39,244 nucleotides of DNA from Bacteroidota bacterium. Lineage in GTDB: Bacteria > Pseudomonadota > Alphaproteobacteria > Puniceispirillales > Puniceispirillaceae. The stretch spans positions 1 to 39,244 of the forward strand of contig JAACDV010000230.1 of assembly GCA_009936825.1 (NCBI GenBank), in the 5' to 3' direction. A model generated the notes under the pieces. The model ran no database searches. It worked only from the letters and a program-made list of their open reading frames with translations, and was not told the DNA's origin. The position numbers and the translations under genes were made by a program. Position 1 is the stretch's first letter, and every line of letters begins with the position of its first letter. Shown in pieces: positions 1-7,385 of this stretch.

Positions 1-25
1 CCGAAAGAATAATGCCGAAAGAATA
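1..25. repeat. 14-bp-period direct repeat upstream of the PHP gene
   Basis: The 11-mer CCGAAAGAATA occurs at 1-11 and again at 15-25, a period of 14. The window edge cuts it, so more copies may lie to the left. It lies before the ribosome binding site (AGAGGA, 41-46) of the first gene and is one of about ten short tandem duplications in this window. Confidence 0.6.
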
Positions 26-54
26 GAGTAACGCGTGCGTAGAGGATAAGATTC

Positions 55-1044
55 ATGACAGTCAAAGACAATGTTTCAAGAACCTATCCTTCAGGTGTCT
101 ATTTTCCGCAACCTAGTCCTCATAAAAAAAGCGTTTATCGCGGGAATCTGCATGGGCATTCCACGCATTCTGATGGCCTTAACACGCCCCAAGATGTGGT
201 CCGCCTATACCGTGAGGCCGGGTATGATTTCACCTGCCTGTCAGAGCATTTTTGGACTGACCAGCGATTCTGCGCCGATCGCCTTTTGGATGCATCGCCA
301 CTGGATCGCACAGATTTCGTCACGATCAATTCTGCCGAGTTGCATTGTAACGGCAAAGCCTATGCGGATGACGGGCTGTGGCACATCGTTGCCAACGGGC
401 TGCCGCAGGATTTTGCAATGGCCAGCGATGAGGAAACTGGGCCTGATGTGGTGCGCCGCGCCGTTGCCGCTGGTGCGGTTGTCTCGATTGCTCATCCTGA
501 GTGGTATGCGCTGACACCCGAAGAAGCGCGCAGCCTTGCCGAAGCGGGCGCAACGGCGGTTGAGGTTTATAATCATTCATGTCTTATAGAGACGGCGCGT
601 GGCAGCGGTATAGCCACGCTTGACCAGATGTTGAATGATGGATATCGGATGACCATCACGGCGAGCGATGATTCTCATGATATTCCGCGTGATGCTTTTG
701 GTGGATGGGTAATGGTTGCCGCAGAAAAGCTGAACGCAACGGCGCTTCTTGACGCGATTAGGGCCGGTGATTTCTATGCATCAACCGGTCCGCAAATTCA
801 TGAAATCAGCGTATCCGAAAATGTGGTTCAGGTGAAATCATCACCCGCTAGCCGCATTGTTCTGGCCGCATGCGGGAATCAAGCAATGTCAGAGCATGGT
901 GAGGCTATCACCAGCGCCCGGTTTGATTTGAACGGCAGGGACATCAAGTTCTTTCGCATTAGCGTCACCGATGAAAGGGACAAGGAAGCATGGAGCAATC
1001 CGTTCTGGCCCGATACCGGCTTTAGCCCACCTGATTTAAGGTAA
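55..1044 (+). CDS. PHP-domain metal-dependent hydrolase
   Basis: This is a PHP (polymerase and histidinol phosphatase) family protein of 329 residues, expected to be a soluble metal-dependent phosphoesterase. The metal-site motifs appear in order: HGHSTHSDG at residues 33-41, LSEHFW near 62-67, SAELHC near 93-98, IAHPEW near 145-150, VEVYNHS near 168-174 and ASDDSH near 203-208. The length and spacing resemble the CehA/McbA-like branch, whose substrates vary, so the substrate is unknown. The start is supported by AGAGGA eight bases upstream. The next gene starts 4 bp after the stop, and its ribosome binding site overlaps this gene's last codons, so the two are co-transcribed and probably translationally coupled. 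Confidence 0.85.
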   Translation: MTVKDNVSRTYPSGVYFPQPSPHKKSVYRGNLHGHSTHSDGLNTPQDVVRLYREAGYDFTCLSEHFWTDQRFCADRLLDASPLDRTDFVTINSAELHCNGKAYADDGLWHIVANGLPQDFAMASDEETGPDVVRRAVAAGAVVSIAHPEWYALTPEEARSLAEAGATAVEVYNHSCLIETARGSGIATLDQMLNDGYRMTITASDDSHDIPRDAFGGWVMVAAEKLNATALLDAIRAGDFYASTGPQIHEISVSENVVQVKSSPASRIVLAACGNQAMSEHGEAITSARFDLNGRDIKFFRISVTDERDKEAWSNPFWPDTGFSPPDLR

Positions 1045-1048
1045 GTAA

Positions 1049-1648
1049 ATGATCCATTTTTTGACGATATTCGCGCAGTTTGCCGTGCGCAAGATGATGG
1101 CGAGCATTTTTATGCTGGCGCTGACGTCAGGCATGGCTATGGCTCAAATTCCGGAAAATGCGATAACGCGCGCCGTCACTGCCATTGACGCTAATATTCT
1201 GTTCATTCGGCACGCGCTGGCTCCAGGCTTTGGTGATCCGGATCACTTCCGGCTAGATGATTGTATGACGCAGCGTAATCTGGATGCATCAGGCCGCCAA
1301 CAAGCGCGGGATATCGGGGCATATATGCGTCTACACGCCCTTACTTTTGATGCGATTCTCAGCAGCCAATGGTGCCGCTGCCGTGATACCGCCGCGGAAA
1401 TAGCGCTTAGCCCGTTTGATATTTTTCCGGGGTTGAATTCATTTTTTCAAAACCATGCTGACCGAAGCGAAACCCTAGCCCTGCTAGACGCAAAAATGGC
1501 CGAAATCAAGTCGGACCAGTTGGTGTTGATGGTGACGCACCAGGTGGTGATCACCGCTGTCACGGGGATCACCCCGCGAAGTGGCGGGATGATCGCTTTT
1601 AATAGTCGGACCGGCGAGGCACTACGGGTGAATTTGCCTCCTGAATAA
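1049..1648 (+). CDS. Exported histidine phosphatase family protein
   Basis: This is a 199-residue branch 1 histidine phosphatase superfamily (phosphoglycerate-mutase-like) protein. The phospho-acceptor motif is FIRHALAPG near residues 52-60, an RHA variant of the usual RHG. It is followed by an Arg-containing SSQWCRCRDT segment and a second catalytic His in VTHQVV. The N-terminus is hydrophobic and ends in AMAQIP, a likely Sec signal peptide cleaved near residue 32, so the protein should be periplasmic. AAGG seven bases before the ATG supports this start. A start at 1094 would leave a more ordinary signal peptide but has no visible ribosome binding site. The substrate is unknown. The convergent carotenoid oxygenase gene ends 11 bp downstream. 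Confidence 0.8.
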   Translation: MIHFLTIFAQFAVRKMMASIFMLALTSGMAMAQIPENAITRAVTAIDANILFIRHALAPGFGDPDHFRLDDCMTQRNLDASGRQQARDIGAYMRLHALTFDAILSSQWCRCRDTAAEIALSPFDIFPGLNSFFQNHADRSETLALLDAKMAEIKSDQLVLMVTHQVVITAVTGITPRSGGMIAFNSRTGEALRVNLPPE

Positions 1649-1659
1649 CTAAATCAACC

Positions 1660-3135
1660 TTAGGCGTGCGGAACAAAATCACCATGCAACGCCGATGGCA
1701 TGATATAGGGCAGATCTGCGATAAAGACCGGACCGCCAGCCTTATTCTCCGCATCAAGGATATGAAACTTGGTCGTCTTCGTTACCAAATCAGCATAAAC
1801 CCCCAGCACCCATAACCGGCCCGTATCGGCGTCTCTTACAAACATATGCTCGTCGGCATGGCTATCTGGCCCCATATCATAAGTCTGAACCGACCCCGTG
1901 TCGCTATTCACAATCAAGACCGAGCGGAATAGTGACGTTGCGGTATCAATGCCAAGTGTCAGACATCGATGCTCGGAGCGGGTCTGTAGATCATCGGGCA
2001 ATCTGGGAAATTCCACCGCCGCGGTAGTCAGCGTCTCAAGATCAACCTCCGAGCTCGATTTTTTCAAAGTGAGACGCGTCAAAAGCGAAGTGTCATCCAC
2101 ATGCTTGTTCTTGCTATGCCCGTCCCAGCGCAGCGAATTTGTCACGACCCTAGGCGTTTCATAACGACAAATATCCAAGTGCACATCACCATTTTTATCA
2201 TCAAACGCATTCGCAAAATGAAACACAAAACTGGCCTTACTCTGATAGCGGCGGGCAATGGTCAAATCATTCTTATCAATGACCAGAATCTCCGTCATTG
2301 CTGTTTTTTTCCAGTCATGCGCATCCAGAAAGCTCGTCAACGGACCTATGTTTTCCTCCGACCAGATAAACGGCGGAATTACGAAAATCAGAAACCGTTC
2401 GGTAACAGCAAAATCATGGATCATTCCGGGATGGGGTGTCGATATCAAGGCATGTTTAATCTGACGCCCGGCATCGTCAAGCTGATAGAGAACAAGCTTA
2501 TTATGCCAAACAATCTGACCAAAATTCCACCATCCACCCGCTGGATCGCGCTTTGGATGAGCGGAAAAAGGCAAACCTTCAAGACCTTCCCCAAATGACA
2601 CCACCCCCTTGGTCTCCAGCGTCTGGGGATCAATCTCATGCGGCGAGCCTGCCTCCCACAACGCCATCGTCTGATCGCCAATTTGCCGAATGCTGGTGTT
2701 GCCGGTGTTGATCTCGTCGGTCGAACGAATCATCGGTGAGTCGGGCCAGACCGTTGAAAAGCTCTGCCGGAAAAGATCATCATGCTCCTGTTCGGCTTTA
2801 TATTTGGACGTCTCGACAAAGCGGCCAGTAAAATTAACCCCCAATGGCGATATCCGAAAGCGCTGAATAAAACCATCACCGTCAAACAAATGACCGTTTT
2901 GACGCAGATAGCCTTGCGGCAATGCCGGGCCATTCTTGAAAAAATCGCCGCTCAACCCGGCCGGTACCGCCCCCTTACTGGAAAGCCGTATTTCGTCAAT
3001 TTGACCGGGGAGTTGACGGCCTCGCATGGCTTCAAACATATCAGCGAAATCGGCTGACTGAGCCGAAATGGCCGGGAAAATAGCAAGCGAGCTAATTACA
3101 CCCGCTTGCGTAGCTAAAAATTGTCGTCTGTCCAT
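1660..3135 (-). CDS. Carotenoid oxygenase family protein with Tat signal
   Basis: This 491-residue member of the carotenoid cleavage oxygenase / RPE65 family (non-haem Fe(II) dioxygenases) is expected to cut conjugated double bonds of carotenoids or stilbene-like substrates. The four iron-ligand histidines of the beta-propeller appear as H193 (SAHPKRD), H240 (GMIHDF), H306 (FVFHFANAFDD) and H484 (LHGDFVP). The N-terminus MDRRQFLATQAG is a twin-arginine signal with a hydrophobic core ending near AQSA at residue 27, so the enzyme is probably exported folded with its iron. The gene follows the DUF2141 gene by 8 bp, with AGGTGG as ribosome binding site. It is not the Blh type of retinal-forming dioxygenase. 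The cleavage product cannot be predicted. Confidence 0.88.
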   Translation of the reverse strand: MDRRQFLATQAGVISSLAIFPAISAQSADFADMFEAMRGRQLPGQIDEIRLSSKGAVPAGLSGDFFKNGPALPQGYLRQNGHLFDGDGFIQRFRISPLGVNFTGRFVETSKYKAEQEHDDLFRQSFSTVWPDSPMIRSTDEINTGNTSIRQIGDQTMALWEAGSPHEIDPQTLETKGVVSFGEGLEGLPFSAHPKRDPAGGWWNFGQIVWHNKLVLYQLDDAGRQIKHALISTPHPGMIHDFAVTERFLIFVIPPFIWSEENIGPLTSFLDAHDWKKTAMTEILVIDKNDLTIARRYQSKASFVFHFANAFDDKNGDVHLDICRYETPRVVTNSLRWDGHSKNKHVDDTSLLTRLTLKKSSSEVDLETLTTAAVEFPRLPDDLQTRSEHRCLTLGIDTATSLFRSVLIVNSDTGSVQTYDMGPDSHADEHMFVRDADTGRLWVLGVYADLVTKTTKFHILDAENKAGGPVFIADLPYIMPSALHGDFVPHA

Positions 3136-3143
3136 AACACCAC

Positions 3144-3611
3144 CTATTTGAGTTTGAATTCAAGGGGGTTTGCAGTCTTGCCACCTTTAATTACGAAGGC
3201 TGAATCGGCAAAGGATGGGGGGCCGAACATCCCCCTGGCATTGTTGGAAAACCCGTATGGCTCAGTCGGCATGCCAACCAGATTGGCGTCCAATTCGTTA
3301 TTGCCGTTCCTATCTTGAAAGGCCGTCGCGGCATATTCACCATCGGGAAGACCACTCAGGTCAATTTCCAAATACCCATCAGCATTAGCCATTGCCGCGA
3401 TCTTGAAAACACTTTCGCCGCTAGGAAATGTCTCAATACTTTGCTGCGATAAGACACTGACATAGATTAACCCCGATTCAGGCTTTTCGACATAGATTCT
3501 GGTGCCTTCATCATTCGTACCAGCGGTAACATTGCCGCCCGAAAGGGTTGCCAGACATAGCGTCAGCACCGCCCCTAACGCAGATTTATCTTTGGTTAAA
3601 ATGTTTCGCAT
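3144..3611 (-). CDS. DUF2141 domain protein, exported
   Basis: This is a 155-residue DUF2141 protein. The family hallmarks are visible in the second half: DGEYAATAFQDRNGNNELD, then GMPTEPYGFSNNARG and FGPPSFADSAF. The function of the family is not established, but members often sit near carotenoid genes. A signal peptide (charged start, hydrophobic core ALGAVLTLCLATLSGG) suggests periplasmic location. I chose the ATG at 3611 because AGGAG lies about seven bases upstream on the minus strand. A longer open frame reaches 3857 but lacks such a site and overlaps the divergent gene. It is the first gene of a two-gene operon with the carotenoid oxygenase and is divergent from the LytTR regulator, its likely controller. 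Confidence 0.82.
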   Translation of the reverse strand: MRNILTKDKSALGAVLTLCLATLSGGNVTAGTNDEGTRIYVEKPESGLIYVSVLSQQSIETFPSGESVFKIAAMANADGYLEIDLSGLPDGEYAATAFQDRNGNNELDANLVGMPTEPYGFSNNARGMFGPPSFADSAFVIKGGKTANPLEFKLK

Positions 3612-3755
3612 GGATAAACTCCTTTTCATCCGTTGCAGGCTTGCGCCCTTTATTGACCCGCTGCGCTTCCCTGCGATGTTGTGTCTTTGTGACTGCAAGG
3701 TTCTGCGGGTGATGGTCAGGACCAAACCAGCAATTCGAATGAGAGAAAATCGAGC

Positions 3756-3783
3756 TTTCGTGAACGACCCTGAAATTTCGTGA
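3756..3783. promoter_or_regulatory. Candidate LytTR operator: TTTCGTGA direct repeat
   Basis: The octamer TTTCGTGA occurs at 3756-3763 and again at 3776-3783, exactly 20 bp apart, on the same face of the helix. A third close copy (CTTCGTGA, 3808-3815) lies just inside the regulator gene. LytTR regulators typically bind pairs of direct repeats about two helical turns apart. The position, between the divergent LytTR and DUF2141/carotenoid oxygenase genes and close to the regulator's start, fits autoregulation. Binding is inferred only. Confidence 0.45.
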
Positions 3784-3801
3784 TTGGAGGGAGAATGACA
3801 T

Positions 3802-4674
3802 TTGACGCTTCGTGAATTGCAGCGAAATGATGGGCCGATAACACGGTCAAAGGTCATTCATTTGATCAGGCAAACTGGCGGTTCCGCGATTTTGGCAAGC
3901 ATTTTTGCGCTTTCAAATGCTTTTAGCGACGTGAGTGATCTGCCCCTGACCAGCCGCATTGCGATGTGGTTCTTGGTGATTGCACCGTGCTGGATCAGTG
4001 TGGCGTCAGTGTCTATTCTTTTATATCGCCGCTTTCACCTGTCCCGATTTTTCGACCAGCTGATTGTTGCCAGCCTATGCTCGGTCGCTTTGGCATTTCC
4101 ATGTAGTTATTCGGCGCAACTGGTCTGGCGTTTCTTCGGGAATGTGACCGTCACCTATTGGGAGCAATTCGCATATATCACGTCGTTTAATTTACTGACG
4201 TCGACGCTGGTACGTGTCTTTAGTTACCCATCCGACCGCCCCTGGGCCCCTGCTGTAACGCCGGACGGATCACCGGGCGGATCACCGAACGGATCACCGA
4301 ACGGTTCACCGGGCGGATCACCGACCAACAAACATCTGCCAGCCGCCCAGCCGGGTGAGACACTGAACGAGCGTCTGCCAATCGCCGTGCGGGGGGAAAT
4401 TCTGTCTTTGTCAGGACAAGATCATTACGTTGAAGTAAGGACACAAAAGGGCACACATCTTTTGCTCTCTAGGCTTACTGATGCCATTGCCTTAACCGGC
4501 GATCAGCAAGGCATGCAGGTGCATCGATCATATTGGGTGGCACGCGCCGGAATCAAAAAAATCGAAACGCGAAATGGCAAGGGCGTTATCACCCTCCTCG
4601 ACGGCTCAGAAGTTCCGATTAGCCGTCATAAACTGGCTAAAACACGTCGCTGGTTTGATGCCACGGGATCATAA
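3802..4674 (+). CDS. Membrane-anchored LytTR-family transcriptional regulator
   Basis: This 290-residue protein has four predicted membrane helices (about residues 25-46, 50-75, 84-108 and 116-136), then a flexible linker made of GSPG/GSPN tetrapeptide repeats (residues 156-175). A C-terminal LytTR DNA-binding domain follows (about 190-287; LPIAVRGEILSLSGQDHYVE, then MQVHRSYWVA). Membrane-LytTR fusions of this kind are common in alphaproteobacteria. No receiver domain is present, so the signal is probably sensed in the membrane. The start is TTG, 8-11 bases after the GGAGGGAG tract. An ATG at 3795 on the same tract opens only a six-codon frame ending at 3815, overlapping the TTG start. It is divergent from the DUF2141 and carotenoid oxygenase operon. 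Confidence 0.82.
   Translation: MTLRELQRNDGPITRSKVIHLIRQTGGSAILASIFALSNAFSDVSDLPLTSRIAMWFLVIAPCWISVASVSILLYRRFHLSRFFDQLIVASLCSVALAFPCSYSAQLVWRFFGNVTVTYWEQFAYITSFNLLTSTLVRVFSYPSDRPWAPAVTPDGSPGGSPNGSPNGSPGGSPTNKHLPAAQPGETLNERLPIAVRGEILSLSGQDHYVEVRTQKGTHLLLSRLTDAIALTGDQQGMQVHRSYWVARAGIKKIETRNGKGVITLLDGSEVPISRHKLAKTRRWFDATGS
4267..4326 (+). repeat. Five tandem 12-bp units in the LytTR gene
   Basis: Five consecutive 12-bp units vary around GGATCACCGGGC / GGATCACCGAAC and begin at 4267, 4279, 4291, 4303 and 4315. They encode Gly-Ser-Pro-(Gly/Asn/Thr) and form the linker between the membrane part and the DNA-binding domain. The unit length is a multiple of three, so copy number can change without a frameshift and would alter linker length. 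Confidence 0.9.
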
Positions 4675-4701
4675 ATTCACCAAAAAAATGCGCCCCAGAA
4701 A

Positions 4702-6333
4702 TTATACACCGCGCAGTTTTGGCATCAGAATAAATTCCCAAGGTGACGGGAATTCACCAACCGGCACCTCAATCAAATTCGGCCCGTCATGCTGGATGGC
4801 CTTTCTCAATTCAGCCTCCAGCTCGGCTGGCGTAGTGGCTTTTGCTGCGGTTACGCCACAGCTTTGGGCAAGCTGCACGAAATCAGGACTTGTCAGGTTT
4901 GAGGCAATATAGCGTTCATTAAATTTATCGCGCTGAATTCCGCGCACATTGCCAAACGCATTGTCGTTCATCACAATTATATTCACCGGAATGTTGTGAA
5001 GCGCGGCGCTGGCCAGCTCGGCGATAGTAAACATCGCTCCGCCATCGCCGGCAATCGATACAACCGGCACATCACGGCGCGCATGGGCGGCCCCCATTGC
5101 GGTGGCCAGACCCCAGCCAAGCGTTCCCTGATATCCGGTCGAAAGAAACGTTCTAGGATGGTAACTGGGAAAAGTAAAACGCGAGACGTAGCCAATCTGG
5201 GTCAGCTCATCAACAAATATCCCATCCTCTGGAAGCGCGTTGCGGATAGCTGCCAAAAAGCCGAGTTGCGGGCCCAGCTTTTCAGCAAACAGATCAGCAA
5301 ACCGCAACTTAGTTTCGCTGATTGTCTGACACCATCCTGACCGGTCCGGCTGACCGCCGGCTATAGCCGCGAAAAGTGCCGGAAGCGCCATTTTCAAATC
5401 GGCGATAATCTTCAGCGTGGCAGGAGGGCCCCTGTCCGGTATTTCCGGATCAATATCAATGTGCAAAATCTGCAAATTATCATCAACGCCCCATTCGATT
5501 TTTTGCGTTGTCAGACGGGTGCCAAGCCCTATCACCAGATCGCACTCCGGCCATAGGCTGTGGCCAACCGGCATTGTAATACACTGCGGATCCGTTGAGT
5601 CCATTACCCCATGTCCGGTTCGAAACGTCATGACTCCCGCGCCAATTTCCGCTGCCATTTTGCGAATTTCAGCACTGTGGTCCTGCGCGCCACTGCCAAC
5701 CACAATCAACGGGCGTTTGGCAGTGGTAATCATCGCCGCCGCTGCCGAGATCGCTTTTGCTGGAACCGGCTCTGGGGCGGGCGGGTTAATCGCCAATGAT
5801 CCGGCAGCAGCTGTACTGGCCCCGCGCCAAATATCAACCGGCACTTCAACACCAACAGGACGCGGCCGCCCGGTGCGGAGTGCGGTCCAAGCATCGGCAA
5901 AAATGCTCGCAGCCTCGCCCGCATCTATCACCCGCACCGCAAATTTTGTCATTGATTGTAAAATTTCCAGCTGGTCGTCAATTTCGTGAAGCAAGCCAAA
6001 CTGCTTTCCAATAGCCCGCGACGGGATTTGCCCGATCAGCGCAAATAACGGTGCATTCAGCGAATAAGCAGTACAAAGCGCGGCACAGCCGTTCAAAAAT
6101 CCGGGGCCCGGCACTAGGCTAAAAGCCTGCGGGCGCCCCGTTGCCAGCGCCGCACCAAGCGCCATATAAGCGGCGCCCTGCTCATGGCGCGCTTGAATCG
6201 GGGTTAGCTTTTGCGCATGGTCATACAGCGCGTCAAAAAACGGGTCATTCTGCACGCCCGGAACGCAATAAAGCGTGTCGATTCCATTTTCAATAAGCGA
6301 TTGAACCGCCAATTCTGCGACTGTCAAACTCAT
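4702..6333 (-). CDS. Thiamine-diphosphate-dependent enzyme, acetolactate-synthase-like
   Basis: This is a 543-residue member of the ThDP-dependent decarboxylase/acetohydroxyacid-synthase superfamily with the usual Pyr, central and PP domains. The catalytic Glu is E51 in ARHEQGAAY. The ThDP/Mg motif GDGGAMFTIAELASA is in the last quarter and closes with the NDNAFGN segment. It lacks a clear FAD or regulatory-subunit partner, so it is more likely a decarboxylase or carboligase of a 2-oxo acid (benzoylformate-, sulfopyruvate- or oxalyl-like) than a biosynthetic acetolactate synthase. The start is supported by AGGGGG about nine bases upstream. It stands alone: the convergent LytTR gene ends 27 bp away and a terminator lies upstream at 6487-6512. 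Confidence 0.85.
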   Translation of the reverse strand: MSLTVAELAVQSLIENGIDTLYCVPGVQNDPFFDALYDHAQKLTPIQARHEQGAAYMALGAALATGRPQAFSLVPGPGFLNGCAALCTAYSLNAPLFALIGQIPSRAIGKQFGLLHEIDDQLEILQSMTKFAVRVIDAGEAASIFADAWTALRTGRPRPVGVEVPVDIWRGASTAAAGSLAINPPAPEPVPAKAISAAAAMITTAKRPLIVVGSGAQDHSAEIRKMAAEIGAGVMTFRTGHGVMDSTDPQCITMPVGHSLWPECDLVIGLGTRLTTQKIEWGVDDNLQILHIDIDPEIPDRGPPATLKIIADLKMALPALFAAIAGGQPDRSGWCQTISETKLRFADLFAEKLGPQLGFLAAIRNALPEDGIFVDELTQIGYVSRFTFPSYHPRTFLSTGYQGTLGWGLATAMGAAHARRDVPVVSIAGDGGAMFTIAELASAALHNIPVNIIVMNDNAFGNVRGIQRDKFNERYIASNLTSPDFVQLAQSCGVTAAKATTPAELEAELRKAIQHDGPNLIEVPVGEFPSPWEFILMPKLRGV

Positions 6334-6486
6334 GCTGTTTTCCCCCTATTCCAAAACCATCATCCCATTCTGGTGTGATTCCATTTTTGGAAATATGAGA
6401 CCGTTGACCATAAATCATGGCATCGGCGAAAGATAGGATATTGCTTGATAAAGGAATTACGCCAAGCTTGTTCCGAAGGGGACGCC

Positions 6487-6512
6487 AAAAAAAGACCGGC
6501 AAAAGCCGGTCT
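6487..6512 (-). terminator. Intrinsic terminator, minus strand
   Basis: A perfect 8-bp stem (AGACCGGC at 6493-6500 with GCCGGTCT at 6505-6512) encloses an AAAA loop. On the minus strand it is followed at once by seven Ts (plus-strand As, 6487-6493). On the plus strand the hairpin is followed by AAGGAGG rather than Ts, so it acts on leftward transcripts. No recognised minus-strand gene lies directly upstream, which implies a short leftward transcript from about 6800. Confidence 0.85.
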
Positions 6513-6594
6513 AAGGAGGAGTGAGGGAGGAAACGTAATGTTCGTAACCTCGCAGGAAGTATTGGCGACAAAGTGATCTAAATGTGACATTCTT

Positions 6595-6678
6595 AAGGCA
6601 CTCCCATCCGGGCTTAAGGCACTCCCATCCGGGCTTAAGGCACTTCCACCCGGGCTTTAGGCACTTCCACCCGGGTTT
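6595..6678. repeat. Four tandem 21-bp units
   Basis: Units start at 6595, 6616, 6637 and 6658. The first two are identical (AAGGCACTCCCATCCGGGCT plus T). The last two share a TTCCACCC variant. Read on the minus strand the unit encodes (K/stop)-A-R-V-E-V-P: two copies are in frame at the end of a small open frame, then each further copy brings its own TAA. This looks like repeated duplication of a gene's 3' end. Confidence 0.92.
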
Positions 6679-6790
6679 CTTCAATCGGGGAAATTACCAA
6701 GAACCGCCCGCCCATTTGATTTACCGCGTTAACCCGCTCTAGAGTTAAATCATCTGCAGCAGCAAACATTGTAAAAACTATGGACATCAT
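6635..6790 (-). CDS. Possible 51-residue mini-protein ending in a heptad repeat
   Basis: This is an open frame from ATGATG (6790/6787), five to eight bases after GGGG, ending in TAA within the 21-bp repeat array. It begins with a hydrophobic stretch (MMSIVFTMFAAA), followed by a mixed segment (DDLTLERVNAVNQMGGRFLV) and a C-terminal double ARVEVP. I recognise no family. In favour: a canonical terminator lies downstream on the same strand, and repeats copied from a gene's last codons also occur at the P450 and GntR 3' ends here. Against: it is short and its start overlaps the divergent GNAT start by 11 bp. A start at 6769 would avoid the overlap. Confidence 0.33.
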   Translation of the reverse strand: MMSIVFTMFAAADDLTLERVNAVNQMGGRFLVISPIEETRVEVPKARVEVP

Positions 6791-7310
6791 CACCCCAATT
6801 TCGCCAATTGATGGCCCCGTTCTGACCACCGACCGGTTAGTTCTGCGCGCCCCGACAGCGGCTGATTATCCCGGATTTAAGGCGCTGATCATGTCGGATC
6901 GCGGCAAATTTATTGGCGGACCATTAGATGATGAAGGCCGCGCCTGGCGGGCATTTGCATCGATCATCGGGCATTGGCATCTGATCGGATTCGGGGTTTT
7001 TGCGATAACTGAGGCATCCAGCGGCGAGTCCATGGGATTATGCGGGCATTGGTTTCCTGAGGGCACGCCCGAAATTCAAATCGGTTGGAATGTTTTTGAG
7101 GGGTTTGAGGGCAAGGGCATTGCTTTTGAAGCCGCCAGTGCGGTGATCACCTATAGTTTTGAGACCATGGCCCTGCCTACGCTGGTCAGTTATATCAACC
7201 CGAACAATCATCGCTCGGTAGCGCTGGCCAAAAGACTTGGCGCCATTTTGGACGAGAATGCCGCCGCCCCAGACACTACCAGCGCCGTCTACCGACATTC
7301 TGCGCGTTAG
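6780..7310 (+). CDS. GNAT family N-acetyltransferase (RimJ/RimL-like)
   Basis: This 176-residue GNAT acetyltransferase resembles the RimJ/RimL branch that acetylates protein N-termini or small amines using acetyl-CoA. The N-terminal LTTDRLVLRAPTAADYPGF is typical of the branch. Residues 60-110 carry the beta strands (GFGVFAITEASSGESMGLCG, then IQIGWNVFEGFEGKGIAFEA). The acetyl-CoA loop is an altered EGKGIA, and INPNNHRSVALAKRLG is the conserved C-terminal signature. No strong ribosome binding site precedes the ATG. The gene stands alone between the repeat-rich gap and the heat-shock gene. The substrate is unknown. Confidence 0.85.
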   Translation: MDIITPISPIDGPVLTTDRLVLRAPTAADYPGFKALIMSDRGKFIGGPLDDEGRAWRAFASIIGHWHLIGFGVFAITEASSGESMGLCGHWFPEGTPEIQIGWNVFEGFEGKGIAFEAASAVITYSFETMALPTLVSYINPNNHRSVALAKRLGAILDENAAAPDTTSAVYRHSAR

Positions 7311-7350
7311 TAGATTGCTGGCATAGTTTCCCAAAAAAAAATCTCATCCC

Positions 7351-7378
7351 CTTGAAAAATTTCACGGTCATCCCAAAT
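7351..7378 (+). promoter_or_regulatory. Candidate sigma-32 (RpoH) promoter of hsp20
   Basis: CTTGAAA (7351-7357) matches the RpoH -35 consensus. After 13 bp, TCCCAAAT (7371-7378) resembles the RpoH -10 (CCCCATNT). Transcription would start near 7385 and give a leader of about 90 nt before the hsp20 ATG. Confidence 0.6.
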
Positions 7379-7385
7379 CTCCATT

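Larger units (their letters stand above)
6334..6779. other. Gene-poor region with terminator, tandem repeat and mini-ORF
   Basis: This 446-bp gap separates the ThDP enzyme (-) from the GNAT gene (+). It holds a strong minus-strand intrinsic terminator (6487-6512), a 4 x 21-bp tandem repeat (6595-6678) and a possible minus-strand mini-gene (6635-6790) that would end inside the repeat. Between 6334 and 6486 I see only the leader of the ThDP gene. Longer minus-strand open frames here read straight through the terminator hairpin and look like chance. Confidence 0.6.

Noticed and set aside
2101..2598. 165-codon plus-strand open frame inside the carotenoid oxygenase gene
   Set aside because: It has no recognisable domain and lies entirely antisense to a gene with all four iron-ligand His; it is a shadow frame.
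4267..4326. Repeat arrays (also 6595-6678 and 13560-13634) considered as CRISPR
   Set aside because: The units are directly adjoining with no spacers, are only 12-21 bp, and mostly lie in coding sequence; no cas genes are present.
4702..6333. Calling the ThDP enzyme a biosynthetic acetolactate synthase (ilvB)
   Set aside because: No small regulatory subunit or other branched-chain genes are adjacent, and it stands alone as a single gene.
6360..6590. 76-codon minus-strand open frame upstream of the ThDP enzyme
   Set aside because: It reads through the perfect terminator hairpin at 6487-6512 and has no family resemblance.
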